From Dromiciops gliroides (taxonomy: Eukaryota > Chordata > Mammalia > Microbiotheria > Microbiotheriidae): 64,000 nucleotides of DNA. Below, one piece after another: positions 35,247 through 46,490 of the stretch (positions within the stretch are counted from its first letter, which is position 1; each line of letters begins with the position of its first letter). The notes beneath the pieces were generated by a model. That model did not search any database. It worked only from the letters and a program-made list of their open reading frames with translations, and was not told where the DNA came from. The translations under genes and the position numbers were made by a program. The stretch is taken from the NCBI RefSeq assembly GCF_019393635.1, contig NC_057862.1, positions 91,206,159 to 91,270,158 on the forward strand, read 5' to 3'.

Positions 35247-35308
35247 GACACACACACACACACACACACACACAGATAGAGACAAAGAGAGACAGAGAGA
35301 AAAGAAAC
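35247..35308 (+). repeat. (AC)n microsatellite with purine-rich flank
   Basis: About 14 AC units, then AGAGACAGAGAG-type sequence. Confidence 0.9.
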
Positions 35309-35884
35309 CGAAATCCCAAACCTTGTAGCAAATAAGTAGCATAGTCAAGCAAAAGTAATTTACCCAATGGTGGTGTCGAAAAAACATGTCATCTGCATCT
35401 TAAGTCCATCACTTATCTGTCAGCAAGTGGGTAACATGCTTCATCATACTGATATATGGCTAGTCTAATGACCATTAAAGAGTCTTTCAAAGTTGTTTTT
35501 CTTTACAAAGGTGTTCTTTTATAAATTGTTTTCCTTGTTTTTTTTAATCACTTTGCATAATACCTCGGGTTCTCTGAAATAATTTCTTCACAGTAATAGT
35601 CCATTATATTCATATACTGCTATTTATTTGTCCAGCCATTACTCTGTTGATGAGCACCCTCTAAGATTCTAGTTCTTTTTTTTCCTCCCCAACTCCTCTT
35701 AATCTCCCCTTCGGCATTGGAAAGTTTGCTTGCAACTAATCCTTCCCCTTTAACCCTCTCCTCATCCAGACAAATGAGAGCTATGCAAAAGCAGAGTGGG
35801 CTGTTCCCTGTACGTCCTTCTTTCCCTCCTCCACACCTTCTCACAGGCTGTCTCCCACCAGAGGTGTTCTCCCTCATCAGTGTG

Positions 35885-35975
35885 GCAGGGCAGAAAGACC
35901 ACTAGCTCTGGAATCAGAGGACCCAGGCTCAACTCCCGTTTCTGATGCTTATTTTCTGTGTGTGCATTGGGCATT
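35885..35975 (+). mobile_element. MIR-like fragment
   Basis: 'gcagaaagaccactagctctggaatcagaggacccaggctcaactcc' matches the MIR head. Confidence 0.6.
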
Positions 35976-36110
35976 ACAATTCTCAACTATTAAGATGACT
36001 TTAAAATTGTAGTTTTCTACTGTCATGTGAAAACATTTAGACCCCATGCCAAAAACAAAACAAAACAAAAAACCGTTAACCAGATGCACAAATGTTTTTC
36101 TTTGTCCTTT

Positions 36111-36256
36111 TTTTTTTTTGGTGAGGCAACTGGGGTTAAGTGACTTGCCCAGGGTCACACAGCTAGTAAGCGTTAAGTGTCTTGAGACCAGATTTGAACT
36201 CAGGTCCTCCTGAATCCAGGGCTGGTGCTCTATCCACTGCACCACCTAGCTGCCCC
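36111..36256 (-). mobile_element. tRNA-derived SINE, B form
   Basis: GAGGCAACTGGGG, GTTAAGTG, CTCTATCC, ending CTGCCCC. Short TSD tgtccttt on both sides. Confidence 0.92.
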
Positions 36257-36720
36257 TGTCCTTTGTTTTTGAAGAGGATCAATGATATCACATGTGATAT
36301 ATTGACTTGTATGTGAACTGAGTTTAAGTGAGTTTAAGTTGTCAGCCTCACCCTTCTCTTCCAGAGTCATCGAAGTCCAGTGCAAGACAAAAATCAGGAT
36401 GACTGGTGATGTCCAGGGATGCAGTGGATGCCTGACCAAGCTCTAAGTGCTCCACAGTACCTGCTTCAACCGCCTTCGTGGCTGTTGGAACAAATTGTTC
36501 CCTTCTGCCCATTACACTGGGAGAAGTCTTCACATGCTTGGGTAGACATCCCCCTAACTCACCAAGTTTGAGGCCCATCAGTTATCCTCAACCTGGGTTA
36601 GCCTGTCTGCTAAGAAAATTTACAGGAGTGTGGCTACTATGCATAGTACAGCATCTTGGAGTTCATAGATGAGAATTGGGCCAATCAGCTGGATACCAAA
36701 GGCAGATGAACAGCCCTGAA
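36257..36720 (-). repeat. Probable interspersed repeat, family unassigned
   Basis: A block starting 'gaagaggatcaatgatatca' and passing through 'cagagtcatcgaagtccagt' to 'ggataccaaaggcagatgaa'. It reads like a common marsupial repeat from general familiarity, but I cannot name its class, and strand is arbitrary. Confidence 0.4.
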
Positions 36721-37099
36721 AGGGTTCACAGCAGAGATGCTAGTCCTCCTGAACACCCCACACACCCCAGGGGCTATCTATACAACTGTGCAAATACAAA
36801 AGTTTTTGCCACCTGGGGTTGAATAACAGCCCCATGACATTGGGGAGAAACAATGGGTTAAGGGGAAACCCCCCCAATAACAAACAACAAAGCCTAAGGC
36901 TTAGATTCAGGATGTTTCCCTGCTAGGATGGCACCAAAATGTAACACTCACTTATAAACTCATTCTTTCTTCCCACTGGCTACCACTAAGTGAGCAAGGG
37001 GTAACTTTTGGCAAATAGCTTCCTAATCTATAAAATGAAGGGGATGGATTAAGTGTTTCTGGAGTCCCTTCCTGCTCTCCATAGGTAGTCCTATGACCA

Positions 37100-37350
37100 T
37101 ATTTCTACCTGTTGGAATTCTTAGCTCTAGCAGAGGCCAGATCAGGAGCCACTTCATTCATGAGACTTTTTCCAGTCCCCACTCCTTCCAGATGTTGGTG
37201 TTCCCCCACTGGAATGATATATTTTGCATTTGTTTTCATGTTATTTTCCCACTGTAGAATGCAATCTCAATAGCAGAGACTGCTTTGTTTTTGTCTTTCT
37301 AGAACAGTGCTTGGCACATAGTAGGCACCCAATAAATTCTTGTTGAATTA
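37100..37350 (+). mobile_element. L2 LINE 3' end
   Basis: 'cactgtagaatgcaatctcaatagcagagactgc ... gaacagtgcttggcacatagtaggcacccaataaattcttgttgaatt'. Confidence 0.7.
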
Positions 37351-37354
37351 AATT

Positions 37355-38435
37355 AATCTTGAACATGTAACTCAAACTTTTAGAACAGCTTTATCTTCAA
37401 GGGAGTTGTTTTTTGCATGAGAAACCTTACTTACCCATACCATCTGTGAGGTTTGAATGTTTGACCTTCTGCAAAGTATAAACCTTCCATTACACAAAGA
37501 AGGCTAGCATTTGGACCTTTTAGCACATAAAATAGGTATTTATAGCTAGACTCCAAACATGGGCTTTGACTAAAAAAAAAGACCCAACACAAAAAACCTG
37601 TTTATATTAAACCATGATGGTTTTCTCTATTGTGACATTTACAGCCCATTTAGATAAAAGACAGGAAAAGGTATTTGTAGAAGTAACATGTTCCTTTTCC
37701 TTTATAAGAGAATGATGTTAACTATTTATTCATCAGTTTCAGTCTGAACTTGAAGAGCTATGAGGCCCCTCCTAGCTCCAGTGTTCCCCTGTTCTTGTTG
37801 CAGTGGGTAGACCTGACAGTAGCCCAAATTAGTTTTTTTTTCAGGAGTGGGTAGGGTGGAGCTGGCTACCACTTTAAAAATAAACTCTCTTAACCGACTT
37901 TTTTTACATTCCTGTGCCTGTTTCCTTATTTCTGCTTTTAGGATTACTTGTAATTGGGAATGTGAATCAGCTTTCTGGAGAAAGTATGTATATGAATTTC
38001 CTTGTTATCATTATATGGGTGTCATTATATTTTTTGGAACTGGGATAGGGTACTGGGGTTTAAAATTCCTGCTCTTGGAAAAAGGAGAATTCCAGGCCCT
38101 CTGAGAGGCTGCAGAATGTGAGGATTTAGACTTTGTACTTCTTTACCATTTATATCTTTTTATCTTCATTTATCCTCAGTCCAATTACTTAAGACCCATC
38201 CTTGGCAGGACAACCAAAGGAAAAGTAGGGCTACCTCATTGTCTCTCCAGCACCAAAACATGAAAAAAAGGGCTGATCTCATCCTTCCTCTTGAGGGTCA
38301 TATGAAAGTAAGGTTTCAGGCATGTGGACTGGTTTCAGCCAGGCTACTATATAGCAATCTCCTTATCCTTCAGCTCTTTGCAGTGTCCTAACCCAACCTT
38401 GCCTTTGAATTATGTTCCAAACATTATTTGAAATG
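37355..38435. other. Intergenic DNA, nothing recognised
   Basis: No gene or repeat family assigned. Confidence 0.5.
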
Positions 38436-38441
38436 TCACCA

Positions 38442-38585
38442 GGGGCAGCTAGGTGGCACAGTGGATAGAGCACTGGCCCAGGATTCAGGAAGACCTGAGT
38501 TCAAATCCGGCCTCAGACACTTAACACTTACTAGCTGTGTGACCCTGGGCAAGTCACTTAACCCCAATTGCCTCACACACACACA
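38442..38585 (+). mobile_element. tRNA-derived SINE, B form
   Basis: GATAGAGCACTGG, CACTTAACAC, CCCCAATTGCCTCAC with a (CA)n then A-rich tail. Confidence 0.93.
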
Positions 38586-38734
38586 AAAAAATTTAAAAAA
38601 AAATTGATGGATCAAAGAACAAATCATAGAAATGTCATCATGGTCTACTCCATTCCTAGTTGGAGCTGAATAACGGTAAACATCAGTCATAAAGGAAGTT
38701 TGCAGGATATTTCTGAATTCTGCAACTGAGTCAG

Positions 38735-38965
38735 CTTAGGATGGGAGATAGAATGTTGGCCTTGGAGTTAGGCAGACTTGAATTCAAGGCCTGCCTCAGC
38801 TTCTTAGTAGCTGTGGTACCACAGGCAAGTCACTTAACCTTTTTTTTTAGCCTCAGTTTCTTCATCTATAAAGTGGGAATAATGATCATACCTATCTCAC
38901 AAGCATATTGTAAGGCTCAGTGAGATAATGTATGTAAAGTGCTACATGTTAGCTATTATTATTAC
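38735..38965 (+). mobile_element. MIR element
   Basis: Nearly complete: 'tggagttaggcagacttgaattc' head, 'ggcaagtcacttaacc' core, 'cctcagtttcttcatctataaagtggg' and 'tgagataatgtatgtaaagtgct' tail. Confidence 0.8.
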
Positions 38966-39287
38966 TAAAACTTTTCATATGCTTTTCCCTACCTTAACCC
39001 CACAACCAAGAGTGGCATGGAATGAGGGAAAGAATGGTGTCTCTGTATATTTTAATTTCCTCAATTATGAAGTCATGTCTCTTGGGGCTTGGTCCTTGTC
39101 GTCCAGCTCTGATGATCTACCACTCCTTTCCTCATACCTTTATAGTAAAAATAACATGCAGCACTTGGGAAGAGTACTTTGAAATACAATAAGTAAACAT
39201 GACTTTTTGAGTGAGAAAGAAATAGAGAAGAACAGGAAATAGTGGCTGAAGGAAGATGTTAGGTTAGGGAAATTCAATTCAATAAAC

Positions 39288-39545
39288 ATTTATTGTTGTT
39301 CCATGGTGTCTGACCCTTTATGACTCCATTTGGGATTTTCTTGTCAAAGATACTGGAGTGGTTTGCCATTTCCTTCTCTAGTTCATTTTAAAGATGAGGA
39401 AACTGAAGCAAGCAGGGTTAAGTGACTTGCTCAGGGTCACATAGCTATTAAAGGCCAGAATTTAAAGCCAGATTTGAACTCATAAGATAAGTCTTCCTGA
39501 CTCCTGGCCCACCTCTTATCCTCTGTGTGTCACCTAGGTGCCTTT
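39288..39545 (-). mobile_element. Long-form MAR1-like SINE
   Basis: Antisense copy with the extra 3' part 'actccatttgggattttcttgtcaaagatactggagtggtttgccatttcc' joined to the SINE body. Two + strand copies are at 41501 and 48434. Confidence 0.8.
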
Positions 39546-39554
39546 AAATATCCA

Positions 39555-39825
39555 TTAAGTTCCAAGCACTGGGCTAAATTTTGAGAATACTTTTTTTGGG
39601 GGGCGGGGCAATGAGGGTTAAGTGACTTGCTCAGGGTAACACAGCTAGTAAGTGTCAAGTGTCTGAGGTAGGATTTGAACTCAGGTACTCCTGAATCCAG
39701 GGCCAGTGCTTTATCCATTTCGCCACCTAGCTGCCCCCTGAGAATATAATTAAAGGAAAGGACAGTCCCCTGCCCTCAAGGAGTTTACAATCTAACAGTG
39801 GGAGACACCAATAAGAGGAGTCAGG
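39555..39825 (+). mobile_element. Ancient repeat split by a SINE
   Basis: 'ttccaagcactgggctaaattttgagaata' and, after the SINE, 'agtcccctgccctcaaggagtttacaatctaa' are the two halves of the same old family seen around L1 copy 2. Confidence 0.6.
39588..39737 (-). mobile_element. tRNA-derived SINE, A form
   Basis: GGGGCAATGAGGG, GTCAAGTG, GCTTTATCC. TSD tgagaata on both sides. Confidence 0.93.
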
Positions 39826-39974
39826 AAAGGGGGAAGGGAAGATGGGGGGGAGGTATCCCATATGGGGGCATCCTGTTCAGTGGAATTAAAAGCAGACAGG
39901 GCAGTAGATGCATAGTTCAGTAAAATGGAAAAAAAAACAATAGGGAAAGGGAAAATTAAAAAGGAGTGTATTAT

Positions 39975-40120
39975 AGTTAAATCTCATTTCTCCCAGTCAA
40001 CTTGAAACAACTTGAGGGCAGGGACCACTTCTTGTTCATTTTTGTGTCCTTCTCCCCTCCCCTCCCCTCCCCTCCCCCAGTACCTAATACTACACTTAAT
40101 AAATATTGATTCAATTGGAT
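39975..40120 (+). mobile_element. L2 LINE 3' end with CCCTC microsatellite
   Basis: 'cttgagggcagggaccacttcttg ... cagtacctaatactacacttaataaatattgattcaa'. A (CCCTC)n run sits at 40053-40077. Confidence 0.65.
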
Positions 40121-40894
40121 TCAATGGAATGAGGGGAGGGTGTGGTTCAGAAAAGCAGATATAAAGGAAAGTTTTCCCCAGTAAGAATGAATCAGTGAGA
40201 AATTCAGATGGGGAGTAGGGGACAAGGCATAGAGAGAGAATAGCTTAGAGAGATAGCAATTAGTGTTACTAAAAATAAATGTCAATTTAGAGACAAAGAC
40301 AAACAGACAAAGAAGGGGGTAAGAAATGGCAGAAAAGCAAATCCCTCGTGAAACAAACAAATAAAAAAAACCCCAAGCAAATGTAAGAGAAAAGAAAGAA
40401 GGGGGAAAGGAAGAATGAAGATAAAACAGACCTATAGGCATTGACAGTTATTTGGATTATTATGAGATAGGCACCACTGTTTGAAGACTCCGCCAATATT
40501 AATAACACTAAAGAAGGAAAAACCTACTTGAGGAGTCTCCCATAGCCAGTTCTTGGGAAAGAGAAATTGGAATGTTCCTATCAAATCCCATGGCAGGATA
40601 CTTAGATTTGGGTACTTTCTTTGGATACTTGGGAATTTGGAACTACCAAATTCCTGTGGGTTTTCCTAGAGCTCAACTCTCAAAATATTTAAAAACAGGT
40701 CCCAAATATTTGAAATCCCTCAGCCTTCTCCCAAATCACAGGCACCCTTTGCATGACATTAGCCCCCCACAGTGTTTTTTTCTAATAACATCATTAATAA
40801 ATTAGCCAGATCCTACTATCATCACAGATTCCTCAGATATCATCATTGGACGATAGATGATTGGCCATTGATAACATTTCAATGCAGCCATTGT
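40121..40894. other. Intergenic DNA, nothing recognised
   Basis: Purine-rich on the + strand (many GGAAAG and AGAGAG runs) but without an assignable family. Confidence 0.5.
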
Positions 40895-40908
40895 CCTGGT
40901 TAACATAC

Positions 40909-41059
40909 CTTTTTTTTTTTTTTGTGGGGGGAGCAATGAGGGTTAAGTGACTTTCCCAGGGTCACACAGCTAGTAAGTGTCAAGTGTCTGAGGCTGGATT
41001 TAAACTCAGGTCCTCCTGAATCCAGGGCTGGTGCTTTATCCACTGCGCCACCTAGCTGC
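40909..41059 (-). mobile_element. tRNA-derived SINE, A form
   Basis: TSD cctggttaacatac at 40895-40908 and 41060-41073. Confidence 0.95.
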
Positions 41060-41500
41060 CCTGGTTAACATACTTTTGCCTAACATCGTAATTATCTTCT
41101 ATAACCAATTGATGACAATAGGCAGGGTATTCATGAAAAAATAAGACCAGAGAAAATTATGAGTAAATAAGATGAATTCATATCTCTTTTTCTTTTCAAA
41201 AGAGGGGTGCAGTGATAAGAGACGGCAAGGAGGGATAGGGAGAGGGTAACAAAAAAAGGGAAAGAAAATAGGGTCATTGAGACGCCTTTTTTTAAATAGA
41301 GAAAATAACAGAGAAAAAGCTACAGGTTGATCTTTTGCTGTATGAAAAGAAAATGTGAGTTGTACATAAGAGACCTGTGGTTTTATGTGGAATCTCTTTT
41401 TTTCTGTTCTGCATATAAGACAAATTCTGTTTGTTGTTTAAATTCAGAATAAAAGAAAAACATTAAAAGATGAATTTGCATTTGAGTATGGTATAATAGG

Positions 41501-41756
41501 GGGCAGCTGGGTGGTGCAGTGGATGGAATGCCAGGCCTGGGCTGAGAAAGACATCTTCCCTAGTTCAAATCTGGTCTCAGACACTTACTATTTGTGTGAC
41601 CCCGGGTAAGTCACTTCACCCTGTTTGCCTCGGTTTCCTCATCTGTAAAATGAGCCGGAGAAAGAAATGGCAAATCACTCCATTATCTTTGCCAAGAAAA
41701 TCCCAAATGGGTTCATGAAGAGTCAGACATGACTGAAATGAATGAACAACAATGGT
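41501..41756 (+). mobile_element. Long-form MAR1-like SINE
   Basis: SINE head GGGGCAGCTGGGTGGTGCAG, then 'cctcggtttcctcatctgtaaaatgagccgg', 'ctttgccaagaaaatcccaaatgg' and 'gagtcagacatgactgaaa'. Confidence 0.85.
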
Positions 41757-41759
41757 CCC

Positions 41760-41990
41760 ATAGAAAGAATGAGGACCTGAGATCAGGAAAATTGGATTCT
41801 AACTAATCCCAGCTCCAAGACTTATTCACTGGGTAACCAAGAACAGGCCACTTAACCTCTTTGGGCCTCAGTTTCCCCATCTGAAAAATGGAGTTAATAA
41901 TGGTGGACACGTATATGGTGCTTTAAGGTTTACAAAGCACTTTCTGTACCTGATCTCATTTGATAATGAAACTTGCACTGCTGCCTTTAC
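41760..41990 (+). mobile_element. MIR element
   Basis: 'aggccacttaacctctttgggcctcagtttccccatctgaaaaatgg' and the tail 'tttacaaagcactttctg'. Confidence 0.75.
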
Positions 41991-42095
41991 AAGGCTCGGT
42001 ACTGGAAAGGAAAGAACATTCCATGTGAATTATTATTATAAGTAAGATACAAGGCCACTAGCACCATCAAATGAAATTACAGCTCTTCAACAAAC

Positions 42096-42380
42096 TATAT
42101 ATATACACACACACATACATACATATGTATATGTATATATGTATGTATATACACATGTATGTATATACATATATATACATACACACATACATATACACAT
42201 ACATATATATACACACACACACACACACATATATATATAATATCTTTGCAGGGCAATGAGGGTTAAGTGACTTACTCAGGGTCACACAGCTAGTGTCAAG
42301 TGTCTGAGGGCAGATTTGAACTCAGGTCCTCCTGAATCCAGGGCCACTGCTTTATCCACTGTGCCATCTAGCTGCCCCCA
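42096..42380 (-). mobile_element. tRNA-derived SINE, A form, with tail expanded to a microsatellite
   Basis: The SINE body (42247-42380) and a compound TA/CA/TACA microsatellite (42096-42245) together lie between a perfect 22-base TSD (starts aaattacagctcttc) at 42074-42095 and 42381-42402. The microsatellite therefore grew from, or within, the SINE tail. Confidence 0.95.
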
Positions 42381-42999
42381 AAATTACAGCTCTTCAACAA
42401 ACATATTAATGACAGAAGCCTTTACCTTTTTTCCCCCTTCTCACCAACCTCCTAAACCCTAAATGTCTAATCAAACCTTTTGGAGAAACCTTTGGATCCT
42501 GATCCCAGCAAAAAAGAAAAAAAAAGTACCTAAAACATCCCTACATCAGCTGTTCAGTCTCTTGCTCACCCACACCAGCCCTGCAGAGTAATTGATGTCA
42601 GGGTTGTGACTTAGCATCCTCCTGAAATTCTGACATGGAGAGATAAAACCAAAGACCAGCATGTCTCATGGTTGTTAAAAATAGCAACAGGAGAGAGGAA
42701 ATAGGGATTGTAGCAGCCTGGTCCCACATACGGCTTGTTGGAGGCACTAAAAAAGCTCATTTATTCACAGTTCTCAGTAGAAGCAGCAACAGCAGCAGTA
42801 TCTGTCCTACCCCCTCACCCCTTTTAGGAACATTTGAGCTAAAAAGCCACAAGCATCAAGTTAATATCTATCAGTGTGAACTAGGTGTTCCCATGTTGTT
42901 GTTTTTTCAGCAGTAAAAACAACTGAAAATTTGTTCCTGAACATTTGATGGTCCAAAGACATATGGCCTTAGAATTTAAGCACTTAGAAGGGAAAAGAA

Positions 43000-43240
43000 T
43001 AAGCATTTATGTAGTGCCTACTATATACCAGAGACTGCTAAGTGTGTGTGTATGTGCGTGTGCACCCATGTAGAGTTTTTGCTGTTGTTGTTTTATTATC
43101 TCATTTGATCCTCACAATGTTAGTCGATCAGAGGTTAAGTGACTTGCACAGTGTCATATAGTATATATATTTGAGGCGGAATTTGAACTCAGGTGTTCCT
43201 GATTTCAGGCCCAGTGTTCTATCTACTTTGCCACCAGCTT
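43000..43240 (-). mobile_element. MIR-like element
   Basis: 'agtgcctactatataccag ... ttatctcatttgatcctcac' and 'ggttaagtgacttgcac', antisense. Confidence 0.7.
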
Positions 43241-43424
43241 CCTCCTAGTGGAATACATATTCTTCTGTACAGCTTCTTACATGTTATGGAAGTGAAATAC
43301 TTGTAAGATATCATTCCTTAGCTCAAATGAATTTAATAGCTCCCCTTTAGCTACTGAACAAATTCTAAACACTGTATGCTGCATTTAAGGCCCTTTATAA
43401 ACTGGCCTTAACTTGATGCAGGTT

Positions 43425-43612
43425 ATATATATATGGACTTGTCAGGTAGACCTGGATTCAAATTCTGCCTCAGATACACTAGTGATGACCCTGGGCAAGT
43501 CACCTAGCCTCTCTGTGTCTCAATTTTCTCATCTATAAAATGGTTGGGGAGATTGGACTTGATGGCTTCTAAGGTCCCTTTCAACTCTAAATCTATGATG
43601 CTATGACCTTTC
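43425..43612 (+). mobile_element. MIR-like element inside L2
   Basis: 'gtagacctggattcaaattctgcctcag', 'ctgggcaagtcacctagcctc' and 'ggacttgatggcttctaaggtccc'. Confidence 0.75.
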
Positions 43613-43922
43613 TAAACCCCTCAGTCCATATCAAACCTAGGGGCAGGGCTTGTTGCCATTCCAAGTGTTACTTCTTCTGCCTGGCTTTTCCTATTGCCTC
43701 AATTTCCCTTGCCTTCTCAATCCCCTGTGTCCAAATACTCCCCATCTCTCAAGGCCAGGTTCAAATGCACACTTCTTTATAAAGTCTTCCCCAACATAGT
43801 CCTTCCTGTCTACAAGTTGGATATTATGTCTCTCTCCTCTAACTTCCAAAACACTTTGTACTATTTGAATGGCTATTATTATTATTATTTTGAAGATCCT
43901 GAGGGCAGGGACTCATTTATTT

Positions 43923-44105
43923 ATTTATTTTATTAATTAATTAAATTAATTAATTAATTTATTTATTTTGTGAGGCAATGGGGGTTAAGTGACTTGCCCA
44001 GGGTCACACAGCTAGTAAGTGTTAAGTGTCTGAGGCAGAATTTGAACTCAGGTACTCCTGAATCCAGGGCCGGTGCTTTATCCACTGCACCACCTAGCTG
44101 CCCCC
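43923..44105 (-). mobile_element. tRNA-derived SINE, mixed form, with AT-rich tail
   Basis: The tail complement is an ATTA/TTTA-rich microsatellite (43923-43966). TSD ctcatttattt at 43912-43922 and 44106-44116. Confidence 0.92.
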
Positions 44106-44430
44106 CTCATTTATTTTTGTACCATGTTCAGAATATGGTGAATATTCAGTAAACATTTGTTGGTTGCATGGATACACTGTCATTTAAAAACAGTATGCAC
44201 AATGTAGGCAATGAACCTGTGATTTCATTGGTATAAGGAACTCCAGGGTAAGGAAGCTCCCTCTAGGGTCTGCATCCTTCCTACAACTTAGTTTTTAGAG
44301 TTGTTCATAGCACTGAGAAATGAATTGCTTACAGTCATAGAGCCAGTTTATCAAAGGTGGGACTTGCACAAAGGTTTTCCTCTCTTTGCAACACCAGCTT
44401 GACATTGTGGCTATAAAAAATACAATATGT

Positions 44431-44578
44431 GGGGCAGCTAAGTAGTGCAGTGGATAAAGCACTGGCCCTGAATTCAGGAGGACCTGAGTTGAAATCAGGC
44501 CTTGGACACTTGACACTTACTAGCTGTGTGACCTTGGGCAAGTCACTTAACCCTCATTGCCCAGCCCCCACCCAAAAG
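44431..44578 (+). mobile_element. tRNA-derived SINE, A form, diverged
   Basis: GGGGCAGCTAAGTAGTGCAG to CCCTCATTGCCCAGCC. TSD atacaatatgt at 44420-44430 and 44579-44589. Confidence 0.94.
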
Positions 44579-44729
44579 ATACAATATGTAAAGGTTGTTT
44601 ATAATTACAATTTGATCTGTCTAAAACATAAGGGGAAGGAGGGAGGGAGGTATTTCATAACAATTTGATATAAGGACAAAAGACTAATAAAAACAAGATA
44701 CTTTTAAAAAACAACCCATTACATAAAAT

Positions 44730-44985
44730 AGGATGAGGAGCAATGGACAAGGAGCCAGGAAACCTGGATCCTCTGTCATCAAACTCTGGCAACTGAAGTG
44801 TCATTGTATTTGAAGAGCTCTGTGATACACTAAAAGAGTCTCTTAACCTCCCTGGGCAACAGCATCTTCATCTGTGAAATGGGGATCATCATAACTGTTC
44901 TGTTTCTCACAGGGTTGCTGTGAGGATCTGATGAAAGGATACTTTGCAAATTTTCCATTTCTATAGGAATGTAAAGTTACTGCTT
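44730..44985 (+). mobile_element. MIR element
   Basis: 'ggagccaggaaacctggatcc', 'tcttaacctccctgggcaacagcatcttcatctgtgaaatgggg' and 'cagggttgctgtgaggatctgatg'. Confidence 0.75.
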
Positions 44986-45099
44986 CTCAATGCTTGTCTA
45001 TAGTTGTGGAGTGGGGAGTAGGGAGGAATACGAGAGGAGAGAGGTGGAAAAGGCAAATGCAAATACTGTATTTGAGAAAAATAACTTTTAGGAAGAATG

Positions 45100-45240
45100 G
45101 TGATCAATTAGAGAGCCAGCACACCAATCAGGAAGACCTAGGCTCATCTCCCATCTCGGACACTTATTGGTATTTCGAACTTGGACAAGTTACTGAACCT
45201 TTCGAGGCTTCCAGGCAAAACTCCCTACGTCTCCAATAAA
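45100..45240 (+). mobile_element. MIR-like fragment
   Basis: 'gagagccagcacaccaatcaggaagacctaggctc' and 'acttggacaagttactgaacc'. Confidence 0.6.
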
Positions 45241-45244
45241 TAAA

Positions 45245-45660
45245 AATTGGTTCAGTTCTTATTATGTAAGAGGCACTGTGCTAAACGCTGGGGATACAAA
45301 GATAGAACGTATTTAATGATTTGCAAAGCGTGTTACAAAAATAGTCTCATTGGGGGCAGCTAGGTGGCGCAGTGGATAAAGCACCAGCCCTGGAGTCAGG
45401 CGTACCTGAGTTCAAATCCGGTCTCAGACACTTAACACTTACTAACTGTGTGACCCTGGGCAAGTCACTTAACCCCAATTGCCTCAGTAAAAAAAACAAA
45501 AAAAAATAGTCTCATTGATTCTCTCAAGCTCAAGTTTTACAGATGGAGAAATTGAGGCTAAGTGATTTGCCCAGGGTCACACAGTTAGAGAGTATGTGAG
45601 GTAGGTTTTGAACTCACATTTCCTGCACTCCAAGTCTGGGATTCTATCCAATATTCCTTG
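45245..45660 (-). mobile_element. Ancient MIR-like element split by a SINE
   Basis: The left block 'aagaggcactgtgctaaacgctggggatacaaag' and the right block 'cagatggagaaattgaggctaagtgatttgcccagggtcac' flank the SINE. Confidence 0.7.
45353..45501 (+). mobile_element. tRNA-derived SINE, mostly B form
   Basis: GATAAAGCACC (A-like) with GAGTCAGGCGTACC, CACTTAACAC and CCCCAATTGCCTCAG (B-like). TSD aaaaatagtctcattg at 45337-45352 and 45502-45517. Confidence 0.95.
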
Positions 45661-46225
45661 AGGAGCAGCTGCTATCTGCATTGGTAGAAGGTGTTTCTTA
45701 GCTGGGAGGTCAATACACAATTGGATTAAGGAGACAGAGATAAGGACATTTATAACAGATCCTAACGAATACTACAGAAATGGGAAGACCTATAGTATTT
45801 TTGATCTGGAAGAGATCTTTAAGATCATCGTGTCTAATTCTTTCATTTTATGGAGAAAACTAAATCCCGTCCTTCCATTCCCCACCCCCAACCCCCCACC
45901 CCCAAGAAGTCAAAAGATACCCCGGAGGTCCTAGATCATTTCGTAATTGTTTTGACTGATACTCACATCTCTTGGCTTAACAGTTTAGCAGCCTGATTGT
46001 AATAGTACTCTAAATAGGGTTCCTTCCTAATTTTTATTCTTATATACATAACCTGAGATTTAAAATAGGGCAGAAGTTGCTAATCTCCGACCAATCGGAA
46101 CAGAGAGTGGACTCACAGGTGTCAGGACTTCAGAGCTGTCTTCCCCCACCCCTCCTCAGGACCCCCTCGGGAAGACTCAAGGAGGATGGGGGCGGGACAA
46201 TGGTACTCTATTCCAGTGTCGTTTG

Positions 46226-46229
46226 GCAG

Positions 46230-46258
<29 letters not shown>
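46226..46258 (+). repeat. GCA/CAG trinucleotide array upstream of RGS10
   Basis: About eleven GCA units with one CGG interruption near the 5' end, about 560 bases before the RGS10 ATG and inside the CpG-rich region. Confidence 0.9.
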
Positions 46259-46260
<2 letters not shown>

Positions 46261-46490
46261 ACATCTGGAGTTCTGTTTCTTTCAGTGCCCACACCCTTCT
46301 TAAGCTCCTCTCCCGCTTTTCCCTCTCCCCTCCGCCAGCTCTTGTCCGCTGCACCTTGCCCTGGCCACAGCATCGCACGGGTGGGCAGCATTGCAATCTG
46401 ACGAGGTCTATCACTAGGCAGAGTGGAGAGAGGCTGCTAATGGGAGGGGTTGGTTAAGTTTCAACCTGCTACTGCCACCCTCACACTTCC

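Larger units (their letters stand above)
34900..36100. other. Intergenic DNA with a CA microsatellite
   Basis: (AC)n at 35247-35275 is followed by GA-rich DNA to 35308. A MIR-like head is at 35885-35975 (listed separately). Nothing else is recognised. Confidence 0.6.
43310..44170 (+). mobile_element. L2 LINE 3' portion, interrupted
   Basis: 'tttaaggccctttataaactggcc', then 'ctcaaggccaggttcaaatgcacac' and 'gatcctgagggcagggactcattt', ending 'atattcagtaaacatttgttggttg'. It is split by a MIR-like element (43425-43612) and a SINE (43923-44105). Confidence 0.75.

Noticed and set aside
42096-42245. Regular repeats considered as a CRISPR-like array
   Set aside because: Simple TA/CA microsatellite without spacers, in a vertebrate genome.
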